Below are positions 21,018-33,100 of a DNA stretch of 47,860 bases, piece by piece. This stretch comes from Mnemiopsis leidyi (taxonomy: Eukaryota > Ctenophora > Tentaculata > Lobata > Bolinopsidae). How positions within the stretch are numbered: the stretch's first letter is position 1; the number at the start of each line of letters is the position of its first letter. Made by a program: the position numbers and the translations under genes. Location of the stretch: assembly GCA_000226015.1 (NCBI GenBank), contig JH156231.1, positions 146,481 to 194,340 on the forward strand. Reading direction: 5' to 3'. The notes beneath the pieces were generated by a model. The model ran no database searches and was not told the DNA's origin. It saw nothing but the letters and a program-made list of their open reading frames with translations.

Positions 21018-23347
21018 ATGAAGTTATTAAATAAGTACATTGATTACAAAAATGGAAATGGTCGGATGACCTTCATCCCAGAGGAGGGTGAAGATCTGTG
21101 GCACGTTTACAACCTAATTGCAGCTGGTGATGTGGTGCGATGTACAACTTTAAGGAAAGTAGTCACTGAAAGTTCTACAGGTATGACTTAAGAATTATTT
21201 TCACAAATCTCAGTACAGATATTATCTCTCTATCATTCGAACCCAACTTGATTTGTGAACTGCATTTTCGAGGAAGTGTCACAAATTTCTAATCTCATGT
21301 AACAGCTATTTATCAAGAAAAAGTTAGACACAAGCAATGGCCAATGTTGTCAGGTGCTGTTAATGTTTTTTGGCCCATTCCCAAAAATACCGATCCTCAT
21401 TGTCCACAAAAACAAAATTCAAAATGTTAGTGAACCTTTCACGAATTACATTTCAGGTTCTACAAACGCGCAAAGAGTAAAAACGAATCTTACAATTGAA
21501 GTGGAAAGTATTTCTTACGATGTGGAGGCTATGTCTCTTGCCCTTAAGGTTGATAATTTTGAAAATTTAAAACAATGTAAAATCTTGAATCTGCTTATGT
21601 ATAATAAAGCAATGCTTCTTAAAGAGCTAATTTTTGATCCCAATTTATTCTTAATGTGCACTGTCCGTCCAGGGCCGGAATGTTGAAGAAAATCAATATG
21701 TTAAAATGGGAGCATACCACACACTGTCTCTAGAGCTACAGAGGAAATTCACACTGACGAAAGAAAACTGGGATGCTATAGCATTGGAAAGGGTCGAAGA
21801 AGCTTGTGATTCAGGTGCATCTTCGTTGTTAACTCTCTTCCATGTTTTGGAGGGTTATCTGAATCACAACCCCTCTGATTGAAGTAATGAAATTTTATAC
21901 AACTTTAACTAAGCTGATTTAGGAAAAATTATAACTAAACTCCCAATCTACGCAGGTAAAACTGCTGACCTCGCAGCAGTAGTACTGCAGGAGGGACTAG
22001 CTCACGTGTGTCTTGTCCGACAGTCAATGACTATAACCAAGGCCAAGATCGAGCTTCCTATTCCCCGCAAAAGGAGGGGAAGCTGCACAAACCATGACAA
22101 GGTAAGAGAATTGTGAATTTATTTACGGCGCTGAACTATCCGATGAAAAAGTTCTGCTGGCGTTTAATTGTGTACCACTTGCACCTTATTCTAGTTCTCG
22201 CTCAGGCAATGCTACGGTTCTTTGATACTGTTGGGAATGCAATGATTCGGCATTTAGATTTCTCTGTAGTGAAGTGTGTCCTGGTCGCTAGCCCGGGGTT
22301 TGTCAAGGTGAGTTACACGTTCTAACTTCAGCTATTTTCACACTGATATCTAACTACTACTCCTGTTATTTAAGTTTGAAGTATGGGATGTTATGACTTT
22401 TCCTTGTGTGGGTAAACAGTAAGATATGATAGCTTGTAAAACATGATAAACTTTTCCAGGACAAGCTGATGGAGCACGTACTATCAACAGAGAGGTCAGA
22501 ATTCAAGACTCTCCAAGAAAACAAAAGTATATTCGTGTTCTGTCACTCCTCATCCGGACACAAACATGCCGTCTCAGAGGTCCTGTCAGATCCGAACATA
22601 ACCGCTCGACTCTCCGACACCAAAGCTGCAGGGGAGGTCAGGGCTCTGGGGGAGTTTTACACGATGTTGAAGAACGAGCCAGCTAGAGCTTTTTATGGAC
22701 CTGCTCAGTGTTTAGCTGCAAGCGAACAGGAGGCTATAGATACTCTCATGGTAACAGGTATTGTCTAAAGAACATAATAATATATACATTCCTGGTTACT
22801 GGTATTGTCTATGGAAATATATAGTAATACATTCCTTTTTGATTTGAATATTGCAATTGCCCGTGTATAATTCCTCCAGAGCTTGAGGATAACTGACCAA
22901 TTAATTAACGTCTTACACAAGAATTTTATTTGATACATTGTACCTTGCAGATAGTTTGTTTAGATCCACAGACCTGGCAGAAAGAAAGAAATATGTACAA
23001 CTAGTCGAGGATGTGAAGGGATATGGAGGGACCGTCCACATCTTTAGCTCTTTACATACCTCAGGGGAGAAGGTAATACCTTGAACATGACTTAGTATCT
23101 ACCTCAATGTCAATGTAAATATTATACAAATTAGTTTGAACGATAGTTTTGGAGGTTTAGCATTAAATGAAGTAAATCAAAATTAAATGTAGTACATTGT
23201 CGATCCCAAGTTCTCATAATTGCTGTTTGAATTTCACTTTTTAACCTTCTTCAGTTAGCATTGTTGAGTGGAGTAGCTGCCTTGCTTAGGTTTCCAATGC
23301 CGGAACTGGAAGATCTGGCAGTCGACTCTGACTCTGACAGCGATTAG
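21018..23347 (+). CDS. PELO: Pelota, ribosome-rescue factor
   Basis: Eight exons: 21018-21180, 21457-21548, 21673-21814, 21956-22101, 22206-22307, 22460-22757, 22951-23072 and 23255-23347. All are GT-AG with closing phases and give 385 residues, the same length as human PELO. Landmarks are [75 protein letters not shown], RIFSSLHxSGE-type [14 protein letters not shown] and an acidic end (DSDSDSD). Pelota resembles eRF1 without the GGQ peptide-release motif. With HBS1L it enters the empty A site of stalled ribosomes and with ABCE1 splits them in no-go and non-stop decay. A polyadenylation-like AATAAAA lies near 23550. Confidence 0.97.
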
Positions 23348-24187
23348 GATCATCATTATCGTTTAAGATATTTGTTTTAATCTAGTCCAATACCCGTCTC
23401 CGAGGGATCAATCACTGCCAGTCGGAATAACTTGAAAATGTTCCACTTGTTGACCCCAGTGCAACTGTTTCATACATTGTAGTACTGTGTTATGGAGTTA
23501 CATTATTTTGGGTAAAAATATTCGCAAACTGAGCATCATGTGACACCCAATAAAAATGCTATCGACAATGAAATTTCATAATCAGAATTGAATGCTGTGA
23601 CGATCCTAGAGATAATAACAATTTTTAATGAAAATGGACGTATTGAAATTTAAAGAAAATTTTGACTCTGCTACTTGTAAAAATTAATCCTGTTTCAAAC
23701 CTACTAGACAATTTTGAATAAACATCGTAAATCACCTATATTTAACTCGGTAAAGCCGGAAATTTTGAAGCCTTAGGTTCATCTATTCCCGCCCTTACAC
23801 TTTTCACGTTTTAGTAAGTAGGTAGATGTTTCATCTTTTAAAGATCAGGGGTTAGAATTCTATTGATTTACTTACCTAACAACATGCTGGGTTTTCCTCT
23901 AGGTTTTAATTAATTTATTTAAAATGTGTTGCATATATGATACGATCATGTTGTATTTGTTTTTTAGCTTATTTTTTGGAAGTGGTAACTTAGGAGTATC
24001 CAATCAATCAACTCGAAACCAAAGATGCGTGCTCAAACACTTGACCATTGATTATCAATCTAATCTGATTATTATCGTACTTGAACAAGCTTTTAAAATG
24101 TACTGAATCCAAATTTCTAAGTCTAACATACAAATTCCTGAATAAATGTTATTCTTGTTTAACAAAGAGCATTACTCTAGAGAGGAA
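23348..24187 (+). other. PELO-hnRNP K-like spacer
   Basis: An 840 bp AT-rich intergenic stretch without a supported gene. The frame 23924-24106 has no motif. CATTACTCTAG ends at 24180, seven bases before the next start codon, and is acceptor-like. Confidence 0.5.
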
Positions 24188-27100
24188 ATGGCAAGTGAAA
24201 CGGAGAAGAGAGGTATAGAATCCGTATCAGGCGTTTCGGGGGAAACACAGCTCGTGAAGAGAAAACGGTACAACGACATTCGCTTCAGGATCCTTTTTCA
24301 TCAGGATGTGAGATATCTTATATTAGCTTTGCTTTTTAAACTTTGGTCCGAAATGTAGCAGTATACATGAAAATTCTACACTGAAATCAAGAATGATGCT
24401 AATTGTTCAATTTTGACGACTATGATTTTCAGTCAGTTGGTAGAGTGATTGGAAAAAATGGGGAGAATCTGAAACATGCCAGACAAGATATTTCAGCCAA
24501 GGTTACTAACTTGAATATTTATCCTTATAATAATATGTATTAAGATCTACAGACCAAGTTTTAATTGGTATTTTCATTTATTAAGTTATCTATGTGAAAT
24601 TTATTCTAGAATATCTCACGGGCCGTTGCTCCCACACAAAATTCGAATCAATCATTTTCTTAATCATTCAGATATGGTTTAGCATGACTATTGATTTAAG
24701 TTATTTCACCATATTTTACGAAATTTCCTTGCTCCAAATCTTCTTTCTGCTCCCGAGTCCCCTCTATTATCACTCTATTCTCCTCTAAGGCTCATCTGAG
24801 AGTTCCAGAATTTCCATCTTCCGTTCTCAATAAAGATAGGTAAACATTGTCAATGTTCATGAGATTGAATTTTCACTTAAATTGAATTCATCAGTCGCTT
24901 CATTTACTCAATCTTTAAAACACATAATTTTTCGTAAACTCAGTTACTTTTAAAATTCTGCAACGTACAAATTACAGAATGTATCAAGTATCAAGAAGTT
25001 TTAAGATGCTCCAATCTTATTTTAACACAACACCGAAACACAAGCCTACAAATGTATCCTTGTTTGGCTGGTACAATATTAGTTTCACTCATATATCGCT
25101 TCAACTTAAGATTTACGATTCCTTTCTCCCAGGATTCTGATGGTATCATGTGAACTTACTGACGTACCGAGGTTGATGCAGAAACTAGCTCCCTCCATTT
25201 GGCATGTAAGTGTTGTACTTTGTACTTTGTACTTTGTTGGGCATAAACCTGGCCTTGTATCGGATTACACATCTGATGGATATCACATCATAAATATATG
25301 ATTATATACAGTTTTAGGAGGATACGTGGGCCAACTTTAGTACTTCAGTAATGCTTTGAATATTTACTTAAAAAGGTAAAACTAGACTTGCTCCTCAAAC
25401 ACTCTTACTCAGGCACTAGAGGGTCAACAGCAGCGAGAGTTCAACCTGTTGATACCCTCCGACATAGCGGGCGCGGTACTGGGTAAAGGCGGCTCCACGT
25501 TGAAGGAGCTTCGTGAGAAGTTCGGTTGTAAAGTTAAGATGCACAAAGACAAGCTGCCTTACAGTGATGAGAGACTACTAGAGATTCCTGGTAAAGAGGG
25601 TCAGGTACGAAACTTTCTGGCACTCCGTTATTCTTTCCATCTTCGTTTAAAGTGGTGGTCGTGAAAGGGTGTATGGTTGGACAACCCAGCCCAATCGCAG
25701 TGTTTCAGGCACTTTTCTGCATCGGTGCTTGCACTGGAAGTAAGCCATGTGCCCAATTTAGAATTCTGTCATACCTTAATACAGCGCAGGTATGATTATG
25801 GCAACAAAATAATCAAATTTGGCAATTATTAGATCAGCGTCTACAAAACCCATCCGATTTTAATTTCGTGGATATTTGACGGCACCGTCAAATATCCACG
25901 GGCGGTGTCCGCTGTCACAAAGCAATTTAACACATCGGCGGCTACCGTTACCATGTCAACGTCCGCAAAGTTATTCTACCCTTACAAGTATTGTGTAAAT
26001 ATTGTCGTTACCCGTTTAATTCTGTAGAGAAACAAAAGGAGTGTTTTCTATGAGAATCGTTACTAGTGGGGGAGGTCGTAAATTTGTGTTGACATGTGAC
26101 AATGTTTCTCGATCTATGGATTGGTATTATATACTTCTTTAAGTCCTTCAAATTGTAAAAATGAAGCGAAAAATGCTGCCTCTACAAATGCCACCACTTA
26201 ACAGATTGACGCCATGATAGACACACTGGTAATGGTTCTAAAGATCCTGCAAGAGAAGCCACTTCTACACGACTATATCCGATACGCTCCCTATGTTTGT
26301 AGTGAAGCTGACTATCGGGGGACGCAGTGTGGTGGCTACATGAAGGACTTTGTAGAACGAGGAGGTGACGCGGGTAAACTTGCCCTTACAGTCAGACCTG
26401 ATGGACAGGTTACCGGACATCGTGGTGAGTATTCGTCTTTCAGATTCGAATTGGAGGGGGGGCGGTGGCTTTATTTCAAAAGTGGCTGGGAATCTTATTC
26501 TGACCTTTAAAAGTGGCTATTTTTTGCTCGCTCCGCTCGCTTTACACGACCGTATAGTCGACCATCTATATTTGGATTCATGCAATGGTCACGGTGAAAA
26601 TTTTGAGCATTGACCACAGTAGTATTAAAAGTGATATTAACACCTGCACCCGGACGTAGGCCAAATGGTAAAAAATCGTGGTCATCTCAACCCCCCTCTT
26701 CCCTTCCTCCCAAATTATTGCCAGAATTGAGTTGATACATGCTTTAGTACTTGTTAGTTTGATTTTCAGACTTGCTTTGAACGTCCAGACAAATAACCAT
26801 ATAACTTCTGCACTGCACTTATAACAGTAGCTCCTCAATATTCGCAGATACCTACTACAATTACTATCCGACTGATGTATCGTCCTTCAACATGCCAGCC
26901 AGTGACTACAGCTTAAATGACAACAGCTACAGTAACCCTTATCCCTACGTTGCTCAAACATACTCCCAAGCTAAGCAGGTTCTATTTGTATTGCTGAAAT
27001 TTTGTAGGGTTTTACCTCCACAATGTCATGATGATATGAAGTTTGTGTTCTGTCGAAGTGCCGTGGTTGTCCAATGTTTTGGAAAGTTTGCAGTCTCAAT

Positions 27101-30100
27101 TATTATTAACATTGTTTTTACAATGAAACACCTCTCTTTAACACTCTGACACAAGAACTGCCAGATAATGACCGATCTCGGACAGTACACACAGAACCCT
27201 CTCCCTCCTCTGTCCAACATGGACCAGCCAGCTAGCTACAACTCAGTAACCCCCATGGACTCCTACTCCAACAGACGCCTACCTAGCCCACCCAGACACA
27301 GCTCGCCTGGGAGGGTCCACTCTCCCCGGGGCAGGTCCCCTCCTAGGACCGTCAGTTACAGACACGACGACAGTTACTCTAGAAGTAGGGACAGGTCCAG
27401 GTCCCCACCCCCGAGGTGAGCAGCTTACAAGTTTTGTTGCTATATTTTTTGTCAAAGGCTTACACTCATCACTCGAATAACTACAATTGTAGTTATGAGT
27501 TATAACCGACTTGACTTGTTAGTTTGTTGCTCAAAAATAAAATCCAATTTTTTAAAGCTGCAACCAACCCAAACTAAGGAATGATTAATTCTAATTAATT
27601 CTTCTTAGTTTTTACTTCTATACCGGCCCGTTTCTTGAAGAGTTCGATTTCCCTTCTCAGGATGATAGTGGACGATTTTATGAATGAAGATATCAGCAAG
27701 GACATTCAAGTTAACGACAGTTTAACTTCTGCTATCATCGGACCTCGAGGATCAAGGATCGGCTCCGTCCGAAAGAAGACTTCAGCGCTTATCAAAATTG
27801 GTAAGGTGCTGCTACATAACTCCAATTATTGGATGGGCTTATTTACTGAGCATTCCAGATTTTACAGACCTGTTTCCTGGGATTAAACGCCGAAAATCAC
27901 TGATATTTATCTTAACTGCCTCTCGTTTTTAGGAGATGATAAGAGCGTTGTTGATGGAACAAGAAACATAACCATATCTGGAGCTTTGAAAGAAGTTATG
28001 TGGGCATTTAACGCTGTCAAAGGTCTCATTCTGGTATGCAATTTAACACATTTAGTTTAACTAAATCACAAAATGAATATTTTTTCATCATAGATTTACA
28101 ATCACAATCAGAACATATAAGTAATCAAGAAAGAGATACAAATGGAATATAATGTGTATGTAAAAAATGTAAGCATTAGCAATTTCAGGACGCTGAAGAG
28201 GAGATAAGACGAAACAATGCTCCCAAAGAAACGGCAGAACATTCGGGTTATCCTACACTTCCAAACAGACTTTTCGAAATGGCACAAAATATTATCCCTT
28301 TCGTGGGGAGTACTGATGTAAGTGGCTAAATTGTAACCTTTTTTATGAAAGTTCTTTCTTAAATCTTCTGACTGTCTCGCTGGCGATGAATAGGCAATTA
28401 CTTATAAACATAATCTGCTTGGTTTAAAAATCAATTCTGAATGTAACTTGCCAGTAAAGGTTCGATTAAACATGTTTATATTAATGTAAACTTACAAAAT
28501 ATTCTAAGTCTGTGTCAACGCTCCATTTCTGCTACGTTAGCAAGAACCGGTAATTCAACATATAGAAACGTGAATTTCCAATTTCTCTTCCTCCAAAATA
28601 CTTTTTTTAAGTTCGAGAACTTTAGCACAACTTTGACCACATCCTTTGCTTTGTAATGAATTGATTTTTGAGTTCGTTTAGTCCGCTTCACTCTTCTTGA
28701 TGCTCTTCTTCGAAGAATATATTTTGGAGGTCTGCTATCCGTTTCTACTTGATCTGCTGGTGAGCTATCTGTTTCTACTTGACCTGCTGGTGAGCTATCC
28801 GTTTCTACTTCATCCCAAGGTCTGCCATCTGCTTTTATCTTTTCGTTTTTGTATTCTCGATTTTCAGTTTTCTTCAAGCTAAATTTGTTGAAGGAGACAA
28901 TTTCATCCAACACACCCGGCTTTTCAACTGTTTCATGTCCAGATTTTAATGCTTTCTTTTTCTTGGCGCCTTTTCGCAAATTGAACGTTTTTTTCGTTTT
29001 TCTCTTTTTTGCCTGAATGTCGTTCTCCTGCAGTATATGCTTAAGGAAATTACTGATCGGCAAAAATAAAGAATTCAGTGGTAACTTTGGCTTTTCCTTA
29101 CCTTTTTCATAGTCAATCGGGTTAAGGCCCATGTAGATCATGGTCTCAAAGTATGCATTAGCGGCACCTTCAGCAAAATTTTTCATACCATTTATTTTTT
29201 GACCCATTGATGTTAAAGCTGTGTCGATATTAGACTGTCCAGTTTTATTGATAGTTTTGATTTCTACTTCCCATTTTACAAAATCACTGTAAATATCACT
29301 TGTTTTAAGTGCATTTTTTCTTCCCATGTCAAGTACTGTTTTTAACTCTGAAGTCTGATTTGAGCAACTTTTCGTATCGTTTATTAGGGTTCATCTTTTC
29401 AAGTATGAAGAGAGAATGAAGTCCTATTGATATAGGTTCTTCAGTTTTATCTTTGAAATCCATGATGTACTCGAGTGGTGTTGGGCTCATGTCAAAGCCG
29501 CCAAAATTAGAATCTGAGTTCAGGAAAATTCCTATTTGAACAATACCAGCAATTAGATCTTTAAAAGCGCAAGAGTTTCTTATTTCTGCACAAGCTTTGA
29601 CCACATTTTTTAAATATGTGAAATATTTCTCCTCTTTATCGACAATAATTTCTTGAAACAGTCTTACCACCCTCATGTATGTGGTGAAGTTACGTATCTG
29701 ATATAGCTCATATAAAAACCTATCCTCTTTGCAGCACAAGTTTGAAAGGTCCAATTCTTTGTCCAAAAGCTTCGGGATATAATTTCTACCAGCTTTAGTG
29801 CTTTCAGCAATTTTCACCATTTCATATAGCAAATCGAGCTGACTCCCCTTCTTACTTACAAAATCTTTGAGTGGAAGGTTGGAAATCCAGTCTCTGATCT
29901 TGTTAGGTGTCACATTCCCCATCTTCTTAATCAATATCGCTACAGCAGTCTGATCTTTGTCATTTAAAATTTTTGTTTTAGCAGTTGTTTTTGCATCGAT
30001 CAACATATGTTTTTCATCCTGATAAGTGGATCTACCGCCTGACTTTGATGATGACTTCTCTTCAAACTTTGCGGTCAGCATACTTTCAAACTGTTGAATG

Positions 30101-33100
30101 TTGATTTGTGGAAGTGTCGTCCAAAACGTTTCATGAACTTCTATCACATCTTTTGGAAAACCTTTTAAACGCTGATTTATTAGACATTTCACTGTTGAAT
30201 CTTTGCTAAGCTTATTCCAGTGAATCTTAGTCAGCTTTTTTGACTTTTCAATTCTCGGAGGCTTTAGTGGTTTTTTAGAATTTTCTCTAGGGTTGAAAGG
30301 AGGTTGAGCTTTAGAAGCTGGTGGAGCTTCAGGAGCAGGTGGAGTTGGTGGAGCTTTAGGAGCTGGTGGAGCTTTAGGAGCTGGTGGAGCTTTAGGAGCT
30401 GGTGGAGCTTTAGGAGCTGGTGGAGCTTTAGGAGCTGGTGGAGCTTTAGGAGCTGGTGGAAAAATTGCAGTAGATGAGATTTTTCCTCTTGACGTTGGTC
30501 CGGATTCACGATAAGTTGAAAGAGATTCACATCTCTCCTATAGCTGCATACCCCCGTTTCAAAGTTTGCTTCAACGAAACTTTTCCGATAAGTCCCTTGT
30601 AGGTTTGCAATAAATCCAACTGTGCGAATTGCACGTGACTGAAATAGCTTAGCTTAGTTATAAATATTCTTAACACTTATTTCAGTCGTGCCCAGTAACT
30701 GGCTGTACTTAATGTTAGAAAGTTTACATAGATCTAATTGCCAATCTCGCTTCTAGGTCAACATTTTTAAGTTTAAAACTTACCCAGCGGTTTTTATTCT
30801 TTTTCACAATAGCCCTGTTCATATATTGAGCTTGTGAAACGTCTTGTGCAAACAAATATTATTTGGTAATAATTTCAGAATAAATTAGTCGGGACTCAAG
30901 CATCAAAAGTAAGTCAAAACTCAAATGAAATGGCAAGGCTCAAATAATGTTATGTTTGAGAGCCACATTGTTTTACATGAAATCACTGGATATCGAATTG
31001 CAAAAAAACTCACAACCTGCCTTACGAATTCGCAGTCTTATCACCATCACGATTTGTGGCAAAAGCGAAAACATGGACTGCTAAACCTTCCATATTTATA
31101 ATGAGGTCACCCGGCCCAGGTCACTAACGTAACATGTCGAACTGTTTTGCAAGTATCGATGATGGTGTTCTATGGCTGACCTTTTGTTAGAAATATCAAA
31201 ATCTAAGTGGTTTTTGTTTCATATCTAATTTGTTTGAAAATTGCCATAAGCAAGCAATAAACATTAACATCTAGTAAGGATTTAACGTCTATATTCAGGA
31301 CATCAAAATGATCGGAAAATTCATACATATCTCAGATTCTTTATCATTTCACCGTGATTCCATCCAATCGAAAGGTCATTTGATAAAAATTTAATGTTAT
31401 CAATTTGATTTTTATTGAAATATAAAAATGCTGATAAAATTAAAGGCAATTAATGCAATTAATTTATTGTCTTCGATCATTGATTGTTTGTAAAGACAGC
31501 ATTTATGCAGTTATCCGTAAACATGAATTGAGACCACAATTTCTAAATTGTAAACTGTCCTCTCCTTCACCCTAAAGTCTTCGTAAAGTAACACAAATGT
31601 ATCCTGCTTTTCTTTAAGTTTTGATATTTTTTGACATCAAACGCAGCAACTAACTGTAAACACGCAAAAAATTGATTGTATTCTGTAATTGTTAACTTAT
31701 GCTAATCATGTCGTAAATATGTAACATTCTAAATTTGCAATACGGGCAAGTTTGATTTACGAAAATACTGAATAAATAAATTTGAAACTCTTGCGGAGGG
31801 CACTCGCGTAGGATACGTCCATGACAAATATCTTATGTCTTTGTAGACAAACATCCCATGGAAAGAAATCGTCATGATTAGAAGGAAAAATTACACGTAT
31901 TCTATTGCAAACGATAAGCAACCTAGTTATATTCTTTCATCTCTCACCAAATCTTACATCCGAAACCCTTACAACCGCTTGGGATGAAAGATCTAACTCC
32001 AGCAAATTTAGGGTTGTTTTTCATTTTAATGATTTTGTTACCAACTTCGTTATCCATTTGAATCGTAAGTTCATCCCTCTGTGCCGTTTTGAGCGTTTGG
32101 CGAGTTTTCTGGATAACTCTTGCCCATCCACTTCAATATCTCTGTCTGAGAGCCTCATATCTTCTAACATATTCTCCTGATTTTGTTGAGACTGGGCTGT
32201 TTTAGACGAACACGGCATTTCTTCCTCCGATTTCGTCTCCCAGTGCTTACTTGAGAGATTCTCAAGTTCAGGGTTTTTAAATCGACTGAAAAGGAGCTGT
32301 TTGTCACAACGTTTTTCTTCATTAGTGTTTGGTGCAAGTTTTTCTTGTTCTATTATGCCACTTTGGACATTCTTCTTTTTATTTCGAGACTTTTTGCCGA
32401 CACTTTTTGTATAGTGCCGCAGCTCGTGTATGTTGAATGTGCTAATTTCATCAAGAACTCCGGGCTGTGAGGCACTGGGAAGCCTTGAACGAGTTCTTTT
32501 CGAAATTGAGGTTTTTGCATTTACTTTTCGTTTGATTTTTAACTTCGGCCTTGATGCTAAATTCTTTTTACTCTTCTTGTCTTCCTCGTCTTTTTCCTGT
32601 ATAAGATGCTCAATAAATTTACTTAAAGGTGTAAACAGGGAAGATGAAGGCAACCTTCGGTCTTCCTTACCCTTTTCATAGCTCACTGGATTTAGGCCCA
32701 TATATATCATCGTCTCGAAGAACTGATTTGCTACAATTTTAGAGCTCATTTGCATGCTGTTGAGTTTTTGGGCTATCACATCTAGTCTATAGCACTTTCT
32801 AAGATAGCTCTTGCAACCGCACTTTCACTTGTCCACTGAATATTTTCAATGTTGTCTGTTATGGTGTTAATTTTTCCACCCCATTTCATCAAGTCGTTGT
32901 GAACATCACTTGCTTTCAGTGCATTTTTTCTTCCCATGTCAAGTACTGTTTTTAACTCTGATTTGAGCAACTTTTCGTATCGTTTATCTGGGTTCATCTT
33001 TTCAAGTATATAGAGAGAATGAAGTCCTATTGATATAGGTTCTTCAGTTTTATCTTTGAAATCCATGATGTACTCGAGTGGTGTTGGGCTCATGTCAAAG

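Noticed and set aside
20994..21018. A conventional upstream coding exon for PELO
   Set aside because: The product from 21018 already has the full family length and N-terminus; any upstream exon would be untranslated.
30470..30515. 44 nt intron in formin copy A (and a 38 nt one in copy B) as normal introns
   Set aside because: They would restore frame, but every other intron in the window is about 100 nt or longer; kept only as an alternative explanation.
30264..30530. Leucine/histidine-rich repeat protein (LLKLHQ units)
   Set aside because: It is the out-of-frame reading of the proline-rich FH1 repeat; the frame joined to FH2 gives PAPKAP.
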